Shown in pieces: positions 36,728 through 46,298 of a stretch of DNA of 64,000 nucleotides. The notes under the pieces are model-generated. The model saw nothing but the letters and a program-made list of their open reading frames with translations, was not told the DNA's origin and searched no databases. Source of the DNA: Gammaproteobacteria bacterium (GTDB lineage: Bacteria; Pseudomonadota; Gammaproteobacteria; SZUA-152); assembly GCA_029882975.1 (NCBI GenBank), contig JAOUJW010000009.1:1-64000 (forward strand). The letters are read 5' to 3'. The stretch's first letter is position 1, and the number at the start of each line of letters is the position of its first letter. The translations under genes were made by a program, and so were the position numbers.

Positions 36728-37804
36728 TCATAGCTGCAGACTGAACTGGGCAAACAAGCTTTCCTCGTCCTCGTTCACCATACCGGCCACATCGACAATA
36801 TAACCAAAAACTTCCATGCCAATACCATAAGAAATGGTGGGTAAAACTTCTCCGACCAAACTTTGCCGATATCCGGCACGTACAGACAGGCCTTTAACCA
36901 GCTTATGCTCCAAACCCGCGGAAAGATACTGTGTCTCCCCATCGTGACCCACATGCGCTGAGCGCCTTAAATCCAAATCCACTTCGTAAATAGTACGTCG
37001 ACTGCGATAAGCGAAGCCGGCCCGAATCTGCGGCTCAACCTTGATACTATCCCCCAGCCCCAAATCGTGCGCGCGAGAAAACAGGTTTTTAATCACCAAA
37101 GCGGTTTTCCACACCCCCACCTCGCGGGCAATGCCAAAATCCAGGTTCAAACCGGAGCTCTGCACCGATTCGTTGCTGCGAACATGGTCAACGGTAGCGG
37201 TAGAGGCCGCTTGATCATCGGCGTAGCCCTCCACCAGTAACAATTTCAGACCGGCACCCACTTTGATCTTACCGATCCCCCTAAACTCAATGTCCAGGGG
37301 AACACCCAAGTTAAACCCCAACTCGCGCATGTCTGCTGAGCGGTGTTTTACAACAGGCACGCTCACATCAGTGGAAATGGTGTGATAGCTTAGAGAATTG
37401 TAAAAGACGGAACCGGACACAATGACGCTGGGTACACCGAAAGCAAAGGCCGTATTATCACGTTCTCGCAAGGTTAAACCGGACATGGCCTGTAGATTTG
37501 CGGGAGTGGTGTTGGCTGTATAGGCCTTAATTTTCGAATCCAGCCCCCCCGGCGCAGCATAAGATTCACTGTAAGCGGGCGCAATGGCGTACCAATCGTA
37601 GGATTCATCATTGGTGGCCAATAAAGCCGGATTGTAAAAGGAAGCATTGCGGGTTTCAGTCGCAACCCCCACCCCTCCCATTGCCGCCGACCGAGCTTCG
37701 AAGGTCAAAAAGGAAAATGCCTGGGTATTGCCTGCAAAAACCAGCCAGCCCATTAACACCGCCCCCACCACTGTCATTTTTTTTGTTTGCATAACAACTC
37801 TCAT
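36728..37804 (-). CDS. TraF-like outer-membrane protein (PF13729 type), 358 aa
   Basis: An N-terminal signal peptide (core VGAVLMGWLVFAG, cleavage near TQAFS) precedes EARSAAMGGVGVATETRNASFYNPALLA, the TraF_2 hallmark, here split as RSAAMGGVGVAT and ASFYNPALL. Amphipathic strands and the aromatic end FAQFSLQL predict a beta-barrel. ATG 37804 has an in-frame ATG at 37792 as alternative. It follows serB by 19 bases and is convergent with its paralogue at 35201. Confidence 0.75.
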   Translation of the reverse strand: MRVVMQTKKMTVVGAVLMGWLVFAGNTQAFSFLTFEARSAAMGGVGVATETRNASFYNPALLATNDESYDWYAIAPAYSESYAAPGGLDSKIKAYTANTTPANLQAMSGLTLRERDNTAFAFGVPSVIVSGSVFYNSLSYHTISTDVSVPVVKHRSADMRELGFNLGVPLDIEFRGIGKIKVGAGLKLLLVEGYADDQAASTATVDHVRSNESVQSSGLNLDFGIAREVGVWKTALVIKNLFSRAHDLGLGDSIKVEPQIRAGFAYRSRRTIYEVDLDLRRSAHVGHDGETQYLSAGLEHKLVKGLSVRAGYRQSLVGEVLPTISYGIGMEVFGYIVDVAGMVNEDEESLFAQFSLQL

Positions 37805-37823
37805 GTCGTTCTCGTTTGAGCCC

Positions 37824-38678
37824 CTATGACTTCGAGGCCTGAATCAAATGCAGAATGGCGTCTAAGCCGTGATAATTTAACACAACATTCGCCTGTTGCT
37901 GCACTGTTGGCTTGGCATGATAAGCAACGCCCAATGCGGCTTCCTGCATCATTTTCAAATCATTGGCACCGTCTCCCACGGCAATGGCTTGTTGGGTGGA
38001 TATCCGCTCCTCAATGCAAATTTGCTTTAAGAACCGCGCTTTTACCTCGGCGTTGACAATTTCCCCGCTGACCTGACCGCTGAGCTTACCGTCGGAAATA
38101 TCCAATTCATTGGCCAAAACATAATCCAGATCCAATTCTTCGCGAATGCGAGCAGTAAAAAACGTAAATCCTCCGGAAACCAGCGCCACTTTCGCCCGGT
38201 TGGCTTTCATTCCCGCCACCAACTCTCGCGCCCCGGGATTCAAGCGCAACCGCCGCTCATACACTTGCTGCAGCACGTCCACCGATAAGTCTTTTAAGGC
38301 AGCCACCCGCTGTTGTAAGGAAGCATTAAAGTCCAGCTCTCCCCGCATGGCGGCCTCGGTCACGGCCGCCACTTGGGCTTTTTTCCCGGCAAAATCGGCA
38401 ATCTCATCAACACATTCTATGCTGATCAGGGTGGAATCCATATCGCTGATGAGCAAACGTATATCCAGTGTTTCAGGGATATCGTTGATATCCACCCCGA
38501 GCTCGGAGCGGAATTTCTGCAATACAGTTTGGTCCAGGGATTGTGGAATCTGAGCCCGGTAATACAGACCGCGATCTTCCAGGGCGACACCCAGAACGGA
38601 TTCAATAGATTGCAAAGCCGAAGGGTTGGGACTATGCGCCGGATCCAGCGCTTGGTTATGTACAACAACTATGGACAT
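37824..38678 (-). CDS. serB: phosphoserine phosphatase
   Basis: A 284-aa HAD-family enzyme that hydrolyses phosphoserine to serine, the last step of serine synthesis. The catalytic motif DMDSTLISIECVDE (about residues 80-93) includes the nucleophile Asp. Motif II is ALVSGGFTFF, and the GDGANDLKMM motif with metal-binding Asp lies near residue 245. An ACT-like N-terminal region precedes the core, as in gammaproteobacterial SerB. Followed by a TraF-like gene in the same direction and preceded by the fructosamine-kinase-family gene. Confidence 0.95.
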   Translation of the reverse strand: MSIVVVHNQALDPAHSPNPSALQSIESVLGVALEDRGLYYRAQIPQSLDQTVLQKFRSELGVDINDIPETLDIRLLISDMDSTLISIECVDEIADFAGKKAQVAAVTEAAMRGELDFNASLQQRVAALKDLSVDVLQQVYERRLRLNPGARELVAGMKANRAKVALVSGGFTFFTARIREELDLDYVLANELDISDGKLSGQVSGEIVNAEVKARFLKQICIEERISTQQAIAVGDGANDLKMMQEAALGVAYHAKPTVQQQANVVLNYHGLDAILHLIQASKS

Positions 38679-38716
38679 AAATAACTCTGACGGTTGGTTT
38701 TATTGTTACTGTGCGG

Positions 38717-39589
38717 TTAAGCTAACTCGCTCAACAATTGCTCAATCATTCTTTGCGCCTGCCCTAAATAGGCACCGCCAAATAGATTTAAATGATTCAG
38801 TATGTGATACAGATTGTACAATGTTTTCCGAGTTTTATAACCACTATCCAAAGGCAGAATTTCGTTGTAAACGCGGTAGAAATCTGCTGAAAATCCGCCA
38901 AACAACTCGGTCATGGCCAAATCGGTTTCCCGGTCACCATAATAGACGGCGGGGTCAAAAATCAGGGCATTACCTTGGGAATCGTATGCATAATTACCTG
39001 ACCACAAATCGCCGTGCAACAAAGAAGCCTGAGGTGTATAAGTACTGAAAAACCCCGCCAACTGATCCAGCAGCCGCTCGCCCTTGGACTGCAAAGCGCC
39101 GCTGTAACCCTTTTTAGCCGCCAGCTGCAATTGAAACGCCAAACGCTTGTCCCGCCAAAAATCCACCCAGCGATTTTCGTATGCGTTAATTTGGGGTGTG
39201 GCACCAATAGTATTGTCTCGAAACCACCCAAATTGGGACTGATGAATCTGGTGCATTGCCGCCAGATCGGTTGCCAACTGTTCACTATTAGTGGAACCCT
39301 TGGTCAGAGGCACATATTCCATCACTAAATAAGCCTGCCCATCACCCACACCGCAACACAGAGGCTCAGGAACGCGAATGGTGCCACTTTGAGCGATTTC
39401 GTTCAGCCCATCCATCTCTGCTTCAAACATGGACAGGGTACCCGGCCCATTGGTTTTCACAAACAACTGAGTCTCAGCATCAGCCAACATCAATGCATTA
39501 TTGATACATCCGCCACTGACTCCCTGCTGTCGCGACGGGGTGAACTCCCGCCCTAATACTTCACTGATGTGTTTTAGTAAAAGATCCAT
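38717..39589 (-). CDS. fructosamine-kinase-family protein
   Basis: The chosen ATG 39589 is near an upstream GTG at 39610. The protein has the fructosamine/ketosamine-3-kinase pattern: GGCINNALML near the P-loop-like region, FVKTNGP, and the catalytic LLHGDLWSGNYAYD with Asp and Asn, then IFDPAVYYGDRETDLAM with the metal-binding Asp. Such kinases phosphorylate ketoamine-modified proteins, aiding deglycation. Upstream of serB by 38 bases in the same direction. Confidence 0.92.
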   Translation of the reverse strand: MDLLLKHISEVLGREFTPSRQQGVSGGCINNALMLADAETQLFVKTNGPGTLSMFEAEMDGLNEIAQSGTIRVPEPLCCGVGDGQAYLVMEYVPLTKGSTNSEQLATDLAAMHQIHQSQFGWFRDNTIGATPQINAYENRWVDFWRDKRLAFQLQLAAKKGYSGALQSKGERLLDQLAGFFSTYTPQASLLHGDLWSGNYAYDSQGNALIFDPAVYYGDRETDLAMTELFGGFSADFYRVYNEILPLDSGYKTRKTLYNLYHILNHLNLFGGAYLGQAQRMIEQLLSELA

Positions 39590-39817
39590 ATTCAATCCCA
39601 GCTTATCCACATGAATCTGTGGATAAGTCTGTTAATAAAGTCAATGTACGTAGTGATTTAGTTGTACTGTTATCCTTAGCAACTTGGAACATAATGCTGC
39701 AAACAAACATTTATTTATAAAAAACAGTGAGATACAGACTTTCCTTTGCGCCAACAGTAAACCTTGGCGGCTTATCCCCTGATATCACATCATGTGCATA
39801 AATAAATAACAGGGCAT

Positions 39818-39847
39818 AAAAAAAGCCAGCATTAAGCTGGCTTTTTT
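39818..39847 (-). terminator. Rho-independent terminator of the cytochrome gene
   Basis: AAGCCAGC (39823-39830) pairs with GCTGGCTT (39836-39843), and the A/T runs extend the stem to AAAAAA/TTTTTT. It lies 15 bases past the cytochrome stop, and on the minus strand the T-run follows the hairpin. Confidence 0.9.
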
Positions 39848-39862
39848 GATCAGACGGATCGA

Positions 39863-40189
39863 CTACAAAGCAAGTACGAAATCAACCAGTTTTTCAATGT
39901 TGGCATCAGAAACTCGTGGAGAGTAAGGAGGCATTGGTGCGCCCTTGGTAATTTCAGTCCAGTTACCTTTACCACCTTTTTTCACTTTATCGACCAGCGT
40001 AGCTTTAGCGTCAGCGTTGCCTTTGTATTTGGCAGAAACGTCTTTCCATGCAGGACCCACTACTTTCTTTTCAACGCTGTGACAAGCCAGGCAACCGCTT
40101 TTCTTAGCCAGATCCAGGTCTGCACTTGCTTGTCCAGAAATCATAATAGCCGCCATTGCAGCGGGAATTGCTAACCATTTTGCTTTCAT
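39863..40189 (-). CDS. small class I cytochrome c (c551/c8-like)
   Basis: A 108-aa protein with signal peptide (to about residue 23) and one heme c motif CLACH (Cys33, Cys36, His37). A Met in GAPMPPYSP (near 86) is the likely distal ligand. Size and motif match the soluble c551-type periplasmic carriers that feed terminal oxidases or nitrite reductase. Own terminator downstream. Confidence 0.92.
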   Translation of the reverse strand: MKAKWLAIPAAMAAIMISGQASADLDLAKKSGCLACHSVEKKVVGPAWKDVSAKYKGNADAKATLVDKVKKGGKGNWTEITKGAPMPPYSPRVSDANIEKLVDFVLAL

Positions 40190-40567
40190 TTATATCCCCT
40201 CGTATAGTGATAAATTTTCCATGCGACGTGTCGCATCCTCCCCACAGATATTGCTTTGTACCAGAGCCATTTCTGATTCTAACTACATAAAATGGAGAAT
40301 ACCCTGTCGGAGCCAAATACAGGCTCCTGATCCTCGACAGATCTGGGGGGTTTTTATGCCATTCCCTCCAGTGTGTGTCAAGCACAATATCATCAGGGTT
40401 GATGCACACATCCCGTACATTCATCACTATAACGTGGCCCAAGGCCAAGATCCGTCACTAAAAAAATCGATAATTCAAATTCATATGTTTACTTTGTTAA
40501 CATTTTGTACGAGCAGCAACCAATTGAATCATTAATTGACTATATAATAATGTTCTTTATGGTCTGT
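40190..40567. other. intergenic region upstream of the cytochrome gene
   Basis: No gene seen. Holds a GGAGCC/GGCTCC hairpin (40309-40327, seven-base loop) and the likely promoter of the minus-strand cytochrome gene. Its right side receives the end of the LOG-protein gene, with no clear terminator found. Confidence 0.4.
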
Positions 40568-41293
40568 TTACAGATCCAACATAATTTGTTGCTCTTCGGC
40601 CGATGGCTCGAAACCGCAGTGTTCATAATGACTGAATATAGCCTGCACTACCTGATCCGGCTCATCCAACAATTTGAACAAGTCCAGATCTTCGGCATCG
40701 ATCATCCCTTCAGCAAGAAGGCTGCTCTTAAACCACTCAATCAATCCCTGCCAATAGCCGCTACCCACCAGAATAATTGGAATACGCCGAGTCTTGCCCG
40801 TTTGCACCAGAGTTAAAATTTCCGCCAACTCGTCCAAGGTGCCAAATCCACCGGGCATCACCACGTAGGCCGCAGCATACTTTACGAACATCACTTTTCG
40901 CGAAAAGAAGTGACGAAAACTGATGGAAATATCCTGATACCCGTTACCGGACTGTTCATTAGGCAGCTGTATGTTCACCCCAATGCTGGGCGATTTACCG
41001 GCAAAAGCGCCTTTATTTGCCGCCTCCATAATGCCCGGACCACCGCCACTTACCACACTGAATCCTGCGTCGGACAATCGCCTGGCGATGGTTTCGGCTA
41101 AAGCGTAATATTCATGATCCCTGTCGGTGCGAGCAGACCCGAAAATACTAACCGATGGCCGCACGCGTGCCATACGCTCAAAACCTTCCACAAACTCCGC
41201 CATTATCTGAAAAATTTTCCACGATTCCCGCGTTAACATGGTATCGTTAACAGGCGTCATGCCGGGGTGCGCGGATTTGTTATTGTGCGACAT
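40568..41293 (-). CDS. LOG-family protein (TIGR00730 type)
   Basis: A 241-aa protein with the LOG/lysine-decarboxylase-like motifs: VSGGGPGIMEAANKGAF and VMPGGFGTLDELAEIL (the PGGxGTxxE nucleotide monophosphate-binding motif). LOG enzymes release cytokinin-type nucleobases from their monophosphates; bacterial members probably cleave nucleoside monophosphates. Divergent to polA. Confidence 0.9.
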   Translation of the reverse strand: MSHNNKSAHPGMTPVNDTMLTRESWKIFQIMAEFVEGFERMARVRPSVSIFGSARTDRDHEYYALAETIARRLSDAGFSVVSGGGPGIMEAANKGAFAGKSPSIGVNIQLPNEQSGNGYQDISISFRHFFSRKVMFVKYAAAYVVMPGGFGTLDELAEILTLVQTGKTRRIPIILVGSGYWQGLIEWFKSSLLAEGMIDAEDLDLFKLLDEPDQVVQAIFSHYEHCGFEPSAEEQQIMLDL

Positions 41294-41484
41294 AGGTGAC
41301 CTCTGGTTCCTTTGTATTAGTAGTTACAATCATAAACAAACATTGACTACGACATTAGCGTTTGTGTGCTTAAGCGGTTAACAGTTAAACATGAACAACA
41401 AATGTTAAGACCTTATTGGACAGCATAGACTCCTAAATGTTATTCCTAAATCAACTTTTTTAAAAACTGAACAGAAGTAAAGCA

Positions 41485-44214
41485 ATGCAAAAATCCAGCC
41501 CAATAATTTTAGTTGACGGTTCCTCTTACCTGTATCGCGCCTTTCACGCCATGCCATCACTGAACAACTCCAAAGGACAACACACCGGCGCTGTGTATGG
41601 TGTTATCAACATGTTGCGGCGTCTGCTCCAGGACTACCAACCCCAATATATGGCGGTGGTATTCGACGCCAAAGGCAAAACCTTTCGGAATGATATTTAC
41701 CCTGAATATAAAGCCAACCGCCCACCCATGCCGGACGAATTGCGGGCACAAATCGAACCCTTAAACCGGGTCATACAAGCCATGGGCTTACCGTTGATCT
41801 CCATCTCAGGTGTCGAGGCCGATGATGTCATCGGCACCCTGGCCACTGAGGCTGAAAAGTGGAAGAAAAACACCCTGATTTCTACCGGCGACAAAGACAT
41901 GGCGCAGCTGGTAAACCCCCATGTCATGCTCATCAACACCATGAGCAACACTCTGATGGACCGTAAAGGCGTGAAAGAAAAATTCGGTATTGGCCCCGAT
42001 TTAATTGTGGATTATCTGGCTCTCATGGGCGACACATCGGACAATATTCCCGGTGTACCTAAGGTTGGTCCAAAAACGGCGGTAAAATGGTTATTGGAGT
42101 ATGGTTCTCTCGTTAACATTATGACCCATGCGGACCAAGTGAAAGGCAAAGTGGGTGAAAATTTGCGCGCCAGTTTGGAGCAACTGCCCATGTCCAAAGA
42201 GCTGGCGACTATCAAATGTGATTTGGAGCTGGATCTCAATCTGGATGATCTTGCCATTCAAAAACCCGATACGGAAACACTCAAATCCATGTTTGCCGAG
42301 CTGGAATTTAAGACCTGGCTCTCGGGCCTGTTACATCCCGGTGACCGCAACAGCCCCACCAGAACCAGCAACACTCCCAAGCAATCAGACGCCCCTAAAG
42401 TCAGTAAAATTGATTACCAAACTCTGTTTACGCAACAACAACTGGATACCTGGATCGAAAAACTACAACAGGCAAAACTTTTTGCTGTGGACACTGAAAC
42501 CACAGACTTGGATTATATGCTGGCGCAAATTGTAGGCATCTCCTTTAGCATCACACCGGGAGAAGCCGCCTATATCCCTATGGGCCACGACTACCCCGAT
42601 GCACCGGCACAATTGAGCCGGGAAAGTGTGTTAGCGCAACTCAAACCGCTGCTGGAAGATGCCCGGCAGGCCAAAGTGGGACAAAACCTCAAATACGATT
42701 TAAGCGTGCTGGCCAACTATGGCATTCAACTTAAAGGGATTGCACACGACACCATGCTGCAATCCTACGTATTGGACAGCACCGCCACTCGCCACGACAT
42801 GGACTCGTTGGCACTGAAATTCCTCGGCCACAAAACCATTCATTTTGAGGATATTGCCGGTAAAGGCAAAAACCAGCTGACATTTGACCAGATCCCTGTA
42901 GACAAAGCGGCTCCCTATGCGGCTGAGGACGCCGATATTACCTTACGACTGCACCAAACCCTGTGGCCACGTCTGCAACAACAAAAAGCCATGGCGAACC
43001 TGTACCGGGACGTGGAAATTCCTTTGATTGAAGTCTTATCCCAAGTGGAACGCAACGGCGTGCTCATAAATTCTGAAATGCTGGCCAAACAAAGTGCCGA
43101 ATTGGAAAATCGCATGGCCGAACTGGAGCAGGAAGCTTTCGAAATTGCCGGCGAAGAGTTTAACCTGGGGTCAACTAAACAAATTCAAACCATTTTGTAT
43201 GACAAAATGAAACTACCGGTCTTAAAAAAGACGCCAAAGAAACAACCCTCCACCGCCGAACCGGTATTACAGGAGTTGGCACTGGACTTCCCCTTGCCCA
43301 AATTGATTTTGGACTACCGCAGTGTCAGCAAACTCAAATCCACATATACGGACAAATTGCCCTTACAAATCAACCCGAACACCGGACGGGTGCACACTTC
43401 TTATCACCAGGCAGTGGCCAGCACCGGCCGCCTCTCTTCCGCCGATCCCAATTTACAAAACATACCCATACGCACCCAGGAAGGGCGCCGCATACGCCAG
43501 GCTTTCGTAGCAGCCAAAGGCAACAAAATTGTGGCGGCAGATTATTCTCAAATCGAGCTACGCATTATGGCGCACTTATCCGGTGACGAAACCCTGTTAC
43601 AAGCCTTTGCCGACAACCAGGATGTGCACACAGCCACAGCCGCCGAAGTCTTTGGCGTATCCATTGCGGCCGTAAGCCAGGAAGAACGCCGCCGAGCCAA
43701 AGCCATTAACTTTGGGCTGATTTACGGCATGTCCGCCGAAGGTTTACGCAAACAACTGGGGATAAGCCGCAGCGAAGCCCAGCACTACATTAATACCTAT
43801 TTTGCTCGATACCCCGGCGTGAAAAGCTTCATGGACACCACCCGAATGGAAGCTCACGATAAAGCCTACGTGGAGACCCTGTTTGGTAGGCGCCTGTATT
43901 TACCCGACATCAAATCCAGTAACGGCATGCGCCGCCAAGCCGCTGAACGAACCGCCATCAACGCACCTATGCAAGGAACCGCTGCGGACATCATCAAAAT
44001 GGCCATGATAAAAACTCACGATTGGCTCCGCAGCAGTGATTCCAACATCAAAATGATTATGCAAGTGCATGACGAGCTGGTGTTTGAAATCCCGGAAACC
44101 GAGGTGAGTACAGCCGTGGAGAAAATCAACCACACCATGTCTTCGGTAACCCAATTGCGCATTCCGCTACAGGTCGACGTGGGTATTGGAAATAATTGGG
44201 ATGAAGCGCACTAG
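41485..44214 (+). CDS. polA: DNA polymerase I
   Basis: A 909-aa enzyme with all three domains. The 5' nuclease is about residues 1-290 (ILVDGSSYLYRAFHA; EADDVIGTLA). The 3'-5' exonuclease near 330-500 keeps motif VDTETTDLD. The polymerase has motif A AADYSQIELRIMAH (near 685), motif B RRRAKAINFGLIYGMS and motif C MQVHDELVFE (near 861). It fills gaps and removes RNA primers. Followed by a candidate sRNA locus and convergent engB, the gene order known around Spot 42 and ErsA. Confidence 0.97.
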   Translation: MQKSSPIILVDGSSYLYRAFHAMPSLNNSKGQHTGAVYGVINMLRRLLQDYQPQYMAVVFDAKGKTFRNDIYPEYKANRPPMPDELRAQIEPLNRVIQAMGLPLISISGVEADDVIGTLATEAEKWKKNTLISTGDKDMAQLVNPHVMLINTMSNTLMDRKGVKEKFGIGPDLIVDYLALMGDTSDNIPGVPKVGPKTAVKWLLEYGSLVNIMTHADQVKGKVGENLRASLEQLPMSKELATIKCDLELDLNLDDLAIQKPDTETLKSMFAELEFKTWLSGLLHPGDRNSPTRTSNTPKQSDAPKVSKIDYQTLFTQQQLDTWIEKLQQAKLFAVDTETTDLDYMLAQIVGISFSITPGEAAYIPMGHDYPDAPAQLSRESVLAQLKPLLEDARQAKVGQNLKYDLSVLANYGIQLKGIAHDTMLQSYVLDSTATRHDMDSLALKFLGHKTIHFEDIAGKGKNQLTFDQIPVDKAAPYAAEDADITLRLHQTLWPRLQQQKAMANLYRDVEIPLIEVLSQVERNGVLINSEMLAKQSAELENRMAELEQEAFEIAGEEFNLGSTKQIQTILYDKMKLPVLKKTPKKQPSTAEPVLQELALDFPLPKLILDYRSVSKLKSTYTDKLPLQINPNTGRVHTSYHQAVASTGRLSSADPNLQNIPIRTQEGRRIRQAFVAAKGNKIVAADYSQIELRIMAHLSGDETLLQAFADNQDVHTATAAEVFGVSIAAVSQEERRRAKAINFGLIYGMSAEGLRKQLGISRSEAQHYINTYFARYPGVKSFMDTTRMEAHDKAYVETLFGRRLYLPDIKSSNGMRRQAAERTAINAPMQGTAADIIKMAMIKTHDWLRSSDSNIKMIMQVHDELVFEIPETEVSTAVEKINHTMSSVTQLRIPLQVDVGIGNNWDEAH

Positions 44215-44298
44215 GCTAAAATGAAGCGGCTAAATAATATACAAATTGGTCAGTCGAGCACCAAAAATTAAGAATATAAAGATTTTTTAATTTAGGGT

Positions 44299-44326
44299 GA
44301 AACTTTTTTTCAATCCCTGCATCTTA
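44299..44326 (+). promoter_or_regulatory. sigmaE/AlgU-like promoter of the sRNA candidate
   Basis: GAAACTT (44299-44305) resembles the -35 GAACTT of the envelope-stress sigma factor. TCTTA (44322-44326) resembles its TCTRA -10, with a 16-base spacer. Transcription would start near 44332. Predicted only from motif spacing. Confidence 0.4.
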
Positions 44327-44331
44327 ATTAT

Positions 44332-44464
44332 CGAGCCGTTTGAGAAAACAGCTCACCCGCTTCTCCTCCCTATAGCGGGTAAACCTAAACTCAGTCTCCC
44401 CAGACTGAGACTGCTACGCCCCGGCGCTCTCGCTTACCCCTATTTGCCGCCGGGGCTTTCTTTT
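44332..44464 (+). ncRNA. candidate Spot42/ErsA-type sRNA between polA and engB
   Basis: The locus between polA and engB encodes Spot 42 in enterics and ErsA in pseudomonads. Here the region after the sigmaE-like promoter holds no ORF but three hairpins: ACCCGC (44355-44360) with GCGGGT (44375-44380) around a pyrimidine loop containing TCTCCTCCC; CTCAGTCT with AGACTGAG (44390-44409); and the GC-rich terminator (44418-44464). The loop could pair with Shine-Dalgarno sequences. Predicted length is about 130 nt, close to what is known for ErsA. Sequence homology was not testable here. Confidence 0.55.
44418..44464 (+). terminator. Rho-independent terminator of the sRNA candidate
   Basis: GCCCCGGCG (44418-44426) pairs perfectly with CGCCGGGGC (44448-44456), followed by TTTCTTTT. 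Strong terminator geometry on the plus strand with a 21-base loop. It also protects the convergent engB gene from readthrough out of polA. Confidence 0.85.
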
Positions 44465-44526
44465 GCTTATTCTAATCTCGTTACGTAGCCATGCTATTTT
44501 AACCCATTTTGTTGGAAATGGAACCA

Positions 44527-45126
44527 CTAAGCCAATTGCAACCAGCCATTTAAAACAGCTTCCAACTGCTCCAGACCACTGCGTTTTAAGGAAGAAAAAA
44601 CCTGAACGCTACAGCGATCCCGATGCTCTTTAAGGTGACCTTGCACCAGACTCAATTGCTTACTGGCAGCATTGTTTTTGAGTTTATCCACCTTGGTCAA
44701 CAACACGTGAACCGGCATGGTATTGTCGATACACCATTGCAACAACATCTGGTCTACATCTTTTAGAGGGTGGCGAATGTCCATCAATATGACCACACCG
44801 CGTAAACATTGCCGGGTGGACAAATATTCCTGCATAGTACGCTGCCACTGATTTTTGGTTGATTCCGCCACTTTGGCATAGCCATAGCCCGGTAGATCCA
44901 CCAAGCGGCGCTCAGCATCCAATTGAAAAAAATTAATCATCTGAGTCCGCCCTGGCGTCTTACTGGTTCTCGCTAGGGCTTTTTGACGCGTCAATACGTT
45001 GATTGCACTGGATTTCCCTGCGTTGGACCGGCCTGCAAAGGCCACTTCAAAACCGCTATCTTCGGGAACTTGGGATATTTTCGCGGCACTGGTTAAAAAA
45101 CCAGCATTTTGATATAAACTATTCAT
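44527..45126 (-). CDS. engB: ribosome-biogenesis GTPase EngB (YihA/YsxC)
   Basis: A 199-aa GTPase of the EngB family that helps mature the large ribosomal subunit. Motifs: G1 [14 protein letters not shown] (about residues 31-44), [14 protein letters not shown] as G2, G3 DLPGYGYA, G4 LLTKVDKL and a G5 SSLK. Convergent with polA and the sRNA candidate. Confidence 0.95.
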   Translation of the reverse strand: MNSLYQNAGFLTSAAKISQVPEDSGFEVAFAGRSNAGKSSAINVLTRQKALARTSKTPGRTQMINFFQLDAERRLVDLPGYGYAKVAESTKNQWQRTMQEYLSTRQCLRGVVILMDIRHPLKDVDQMLLQWCIDNTMPVHVLLTKVDKLKNNAASKQLSLVQGHLKEHRDRCSVQVFSSLKRSGLEQLEAVLNGWLQLA

Positions 45127-45305
45127 GTATTAATATATATGTAGGGCTATAAAGTTTCATTTTTGTATCTTTTTTTATAATTCGCCAAGATAATAATAGC
45201 AATTTTGTGCCGAGTGAAATAACCTAATAGCTTACTAAGGGATATCAACGGCCCTCCATTACCGACTCATAATTGCAATTATCAGTGCCAAAATGGGGAA
45301 ACCCG

Positions 45306-45623
45306 ATGCACATAACAATAAAGAATACTATATTTCTGGGCATCCTGGTTATTTCGCTTATGCCGCTCACCAGTTTGGCGCAGGGCGATTCTGAAGCCGG
45401 CAGGAGCAAAGCACGCGCTTGCCAAGTATGTCATGGAAAAGGTGGGAAAAGTAACAACCCCACTTATCCCAGGCTCGCCGGGCAACACGCAAAATATATC
45501 GTAAAACAATTGAAAGCGTTCAAAGCCGGAATCCGCAAAGATCCGATTATGAACGGTATGGCGTCAACATTAAACGAGCAAGACATGGAAGATGTAGCTG
45601 CGTTTTTTGAAAGCAACAGTTAA
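45306..45623 (+). CDS. mono-heme class I cytochrome c
   Basis: ATG 45306 starts a signal peptide (IFLGILVISLMPLTSLAQG); a start 33 bases upstream is open but lacks this reason. One heme motif CQVCH, then a distal-Met region (MNGMASTL). It resembles half of cytochrome c4 or a c553. Operon with the dihaem cytochrome 37 bases downstream. Confidence 0.88.
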   Translation: MHITIKNTIFLGILVISLMPLTSLAQGDSEAGRSKARACQVCHGKGGKSNNPTYPRLAGQHAKYIVKQLKAFKAGIRKDPIMNGMASTLNEQDMEDVAAFFESNS

Positions 45624-45659
45624 AATATCCTCCTTCTTGTTCTATCGTCTGGAGAAACC

Positions 45660-46298
45660 ATGGTGAAACGATCCAAATACCCATTACTTCACTTCTCTAT
45701 ATTAGTAATTACTTATACCCTAATAAACACAACTTTTGCCGGTAACCCCGCCATGGGACAACAAAAATCCGGCCTATGCCAGGGTTGCCATGGCCCGGAC
45801 GGCAACAGCCTGGGGCCCGATTGGCCCAATTTGGCAGCCCAACATAGCAGCTATCTGGAAAAACAGATTAAAGACTTCAAACAAGGTAAACGGGTCGACC
45901 CCACCATGAGCAACATGGTCCTGGACTTGTCTGACGAAGATATTGCCGATATTGCCGCGTATTTTTCCAGCCAAAAACTCAATCCCAGTGCCAATAGCAA
46001 TGCGGACGCAAGCGCATTATCCACCGGCAGAAAAATCTACAAAGGCGGCAATACCTACAACCAAGTTCCCGCTTGCGCCGGCTGTCACGGTCCCAATGGG
46101 GTCGGCAATAGTCCGGCTAACTTCCCACGAATTGCCGGCCAGCAAAAAAGCTATCTCATAAAAGCACTTAAGGATTTCCAGTCCGGCAACCGAACCAACG
46201 ACCCCAATAATATGATGCAAGACATAGCGGCTAAACTCACAGCAAAGGAAATAGAGGCTGTCGCAACTTATGTATCCACCTTGGGTAGTGGCGAGTAA
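45660..46298 (+). CDS. cytochrome c4 (dihaem)
   Basis: A 212-aa protein with signal peptide and two heme sites, CQGCHG (about residues 39-44) and CAGCHG (about 138-143). Each half has GPDGNSLGPDWPNLAAQH- or GPNGVGNSPANFPRIAGQQ-type loops and a distal Met, the two-domain layout of cytochrome c4, an electron donor to cytochrome oxidases. Follows the mono-heme cytochrome. Confidence 0.93.
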   Translation: MVKRSKYPLLHFSILVITYTLINTTFAGNPAMGQQKSGLCQGCHGPDGNSLGPDWPNLAAQHSSYLEKQIKDFKQGKRVDPTMSNMVLDLSDEDIADIAAYFSSQKLNPSANSNADASALSTGRKIYKGGNTYNQVPACAGCHGPNGVGNSPANFPRIAGQQKSYLIKALKDFQSGNRTNDPNNMMQDIAAKLTAKEIEAVATYVSTLGSGE

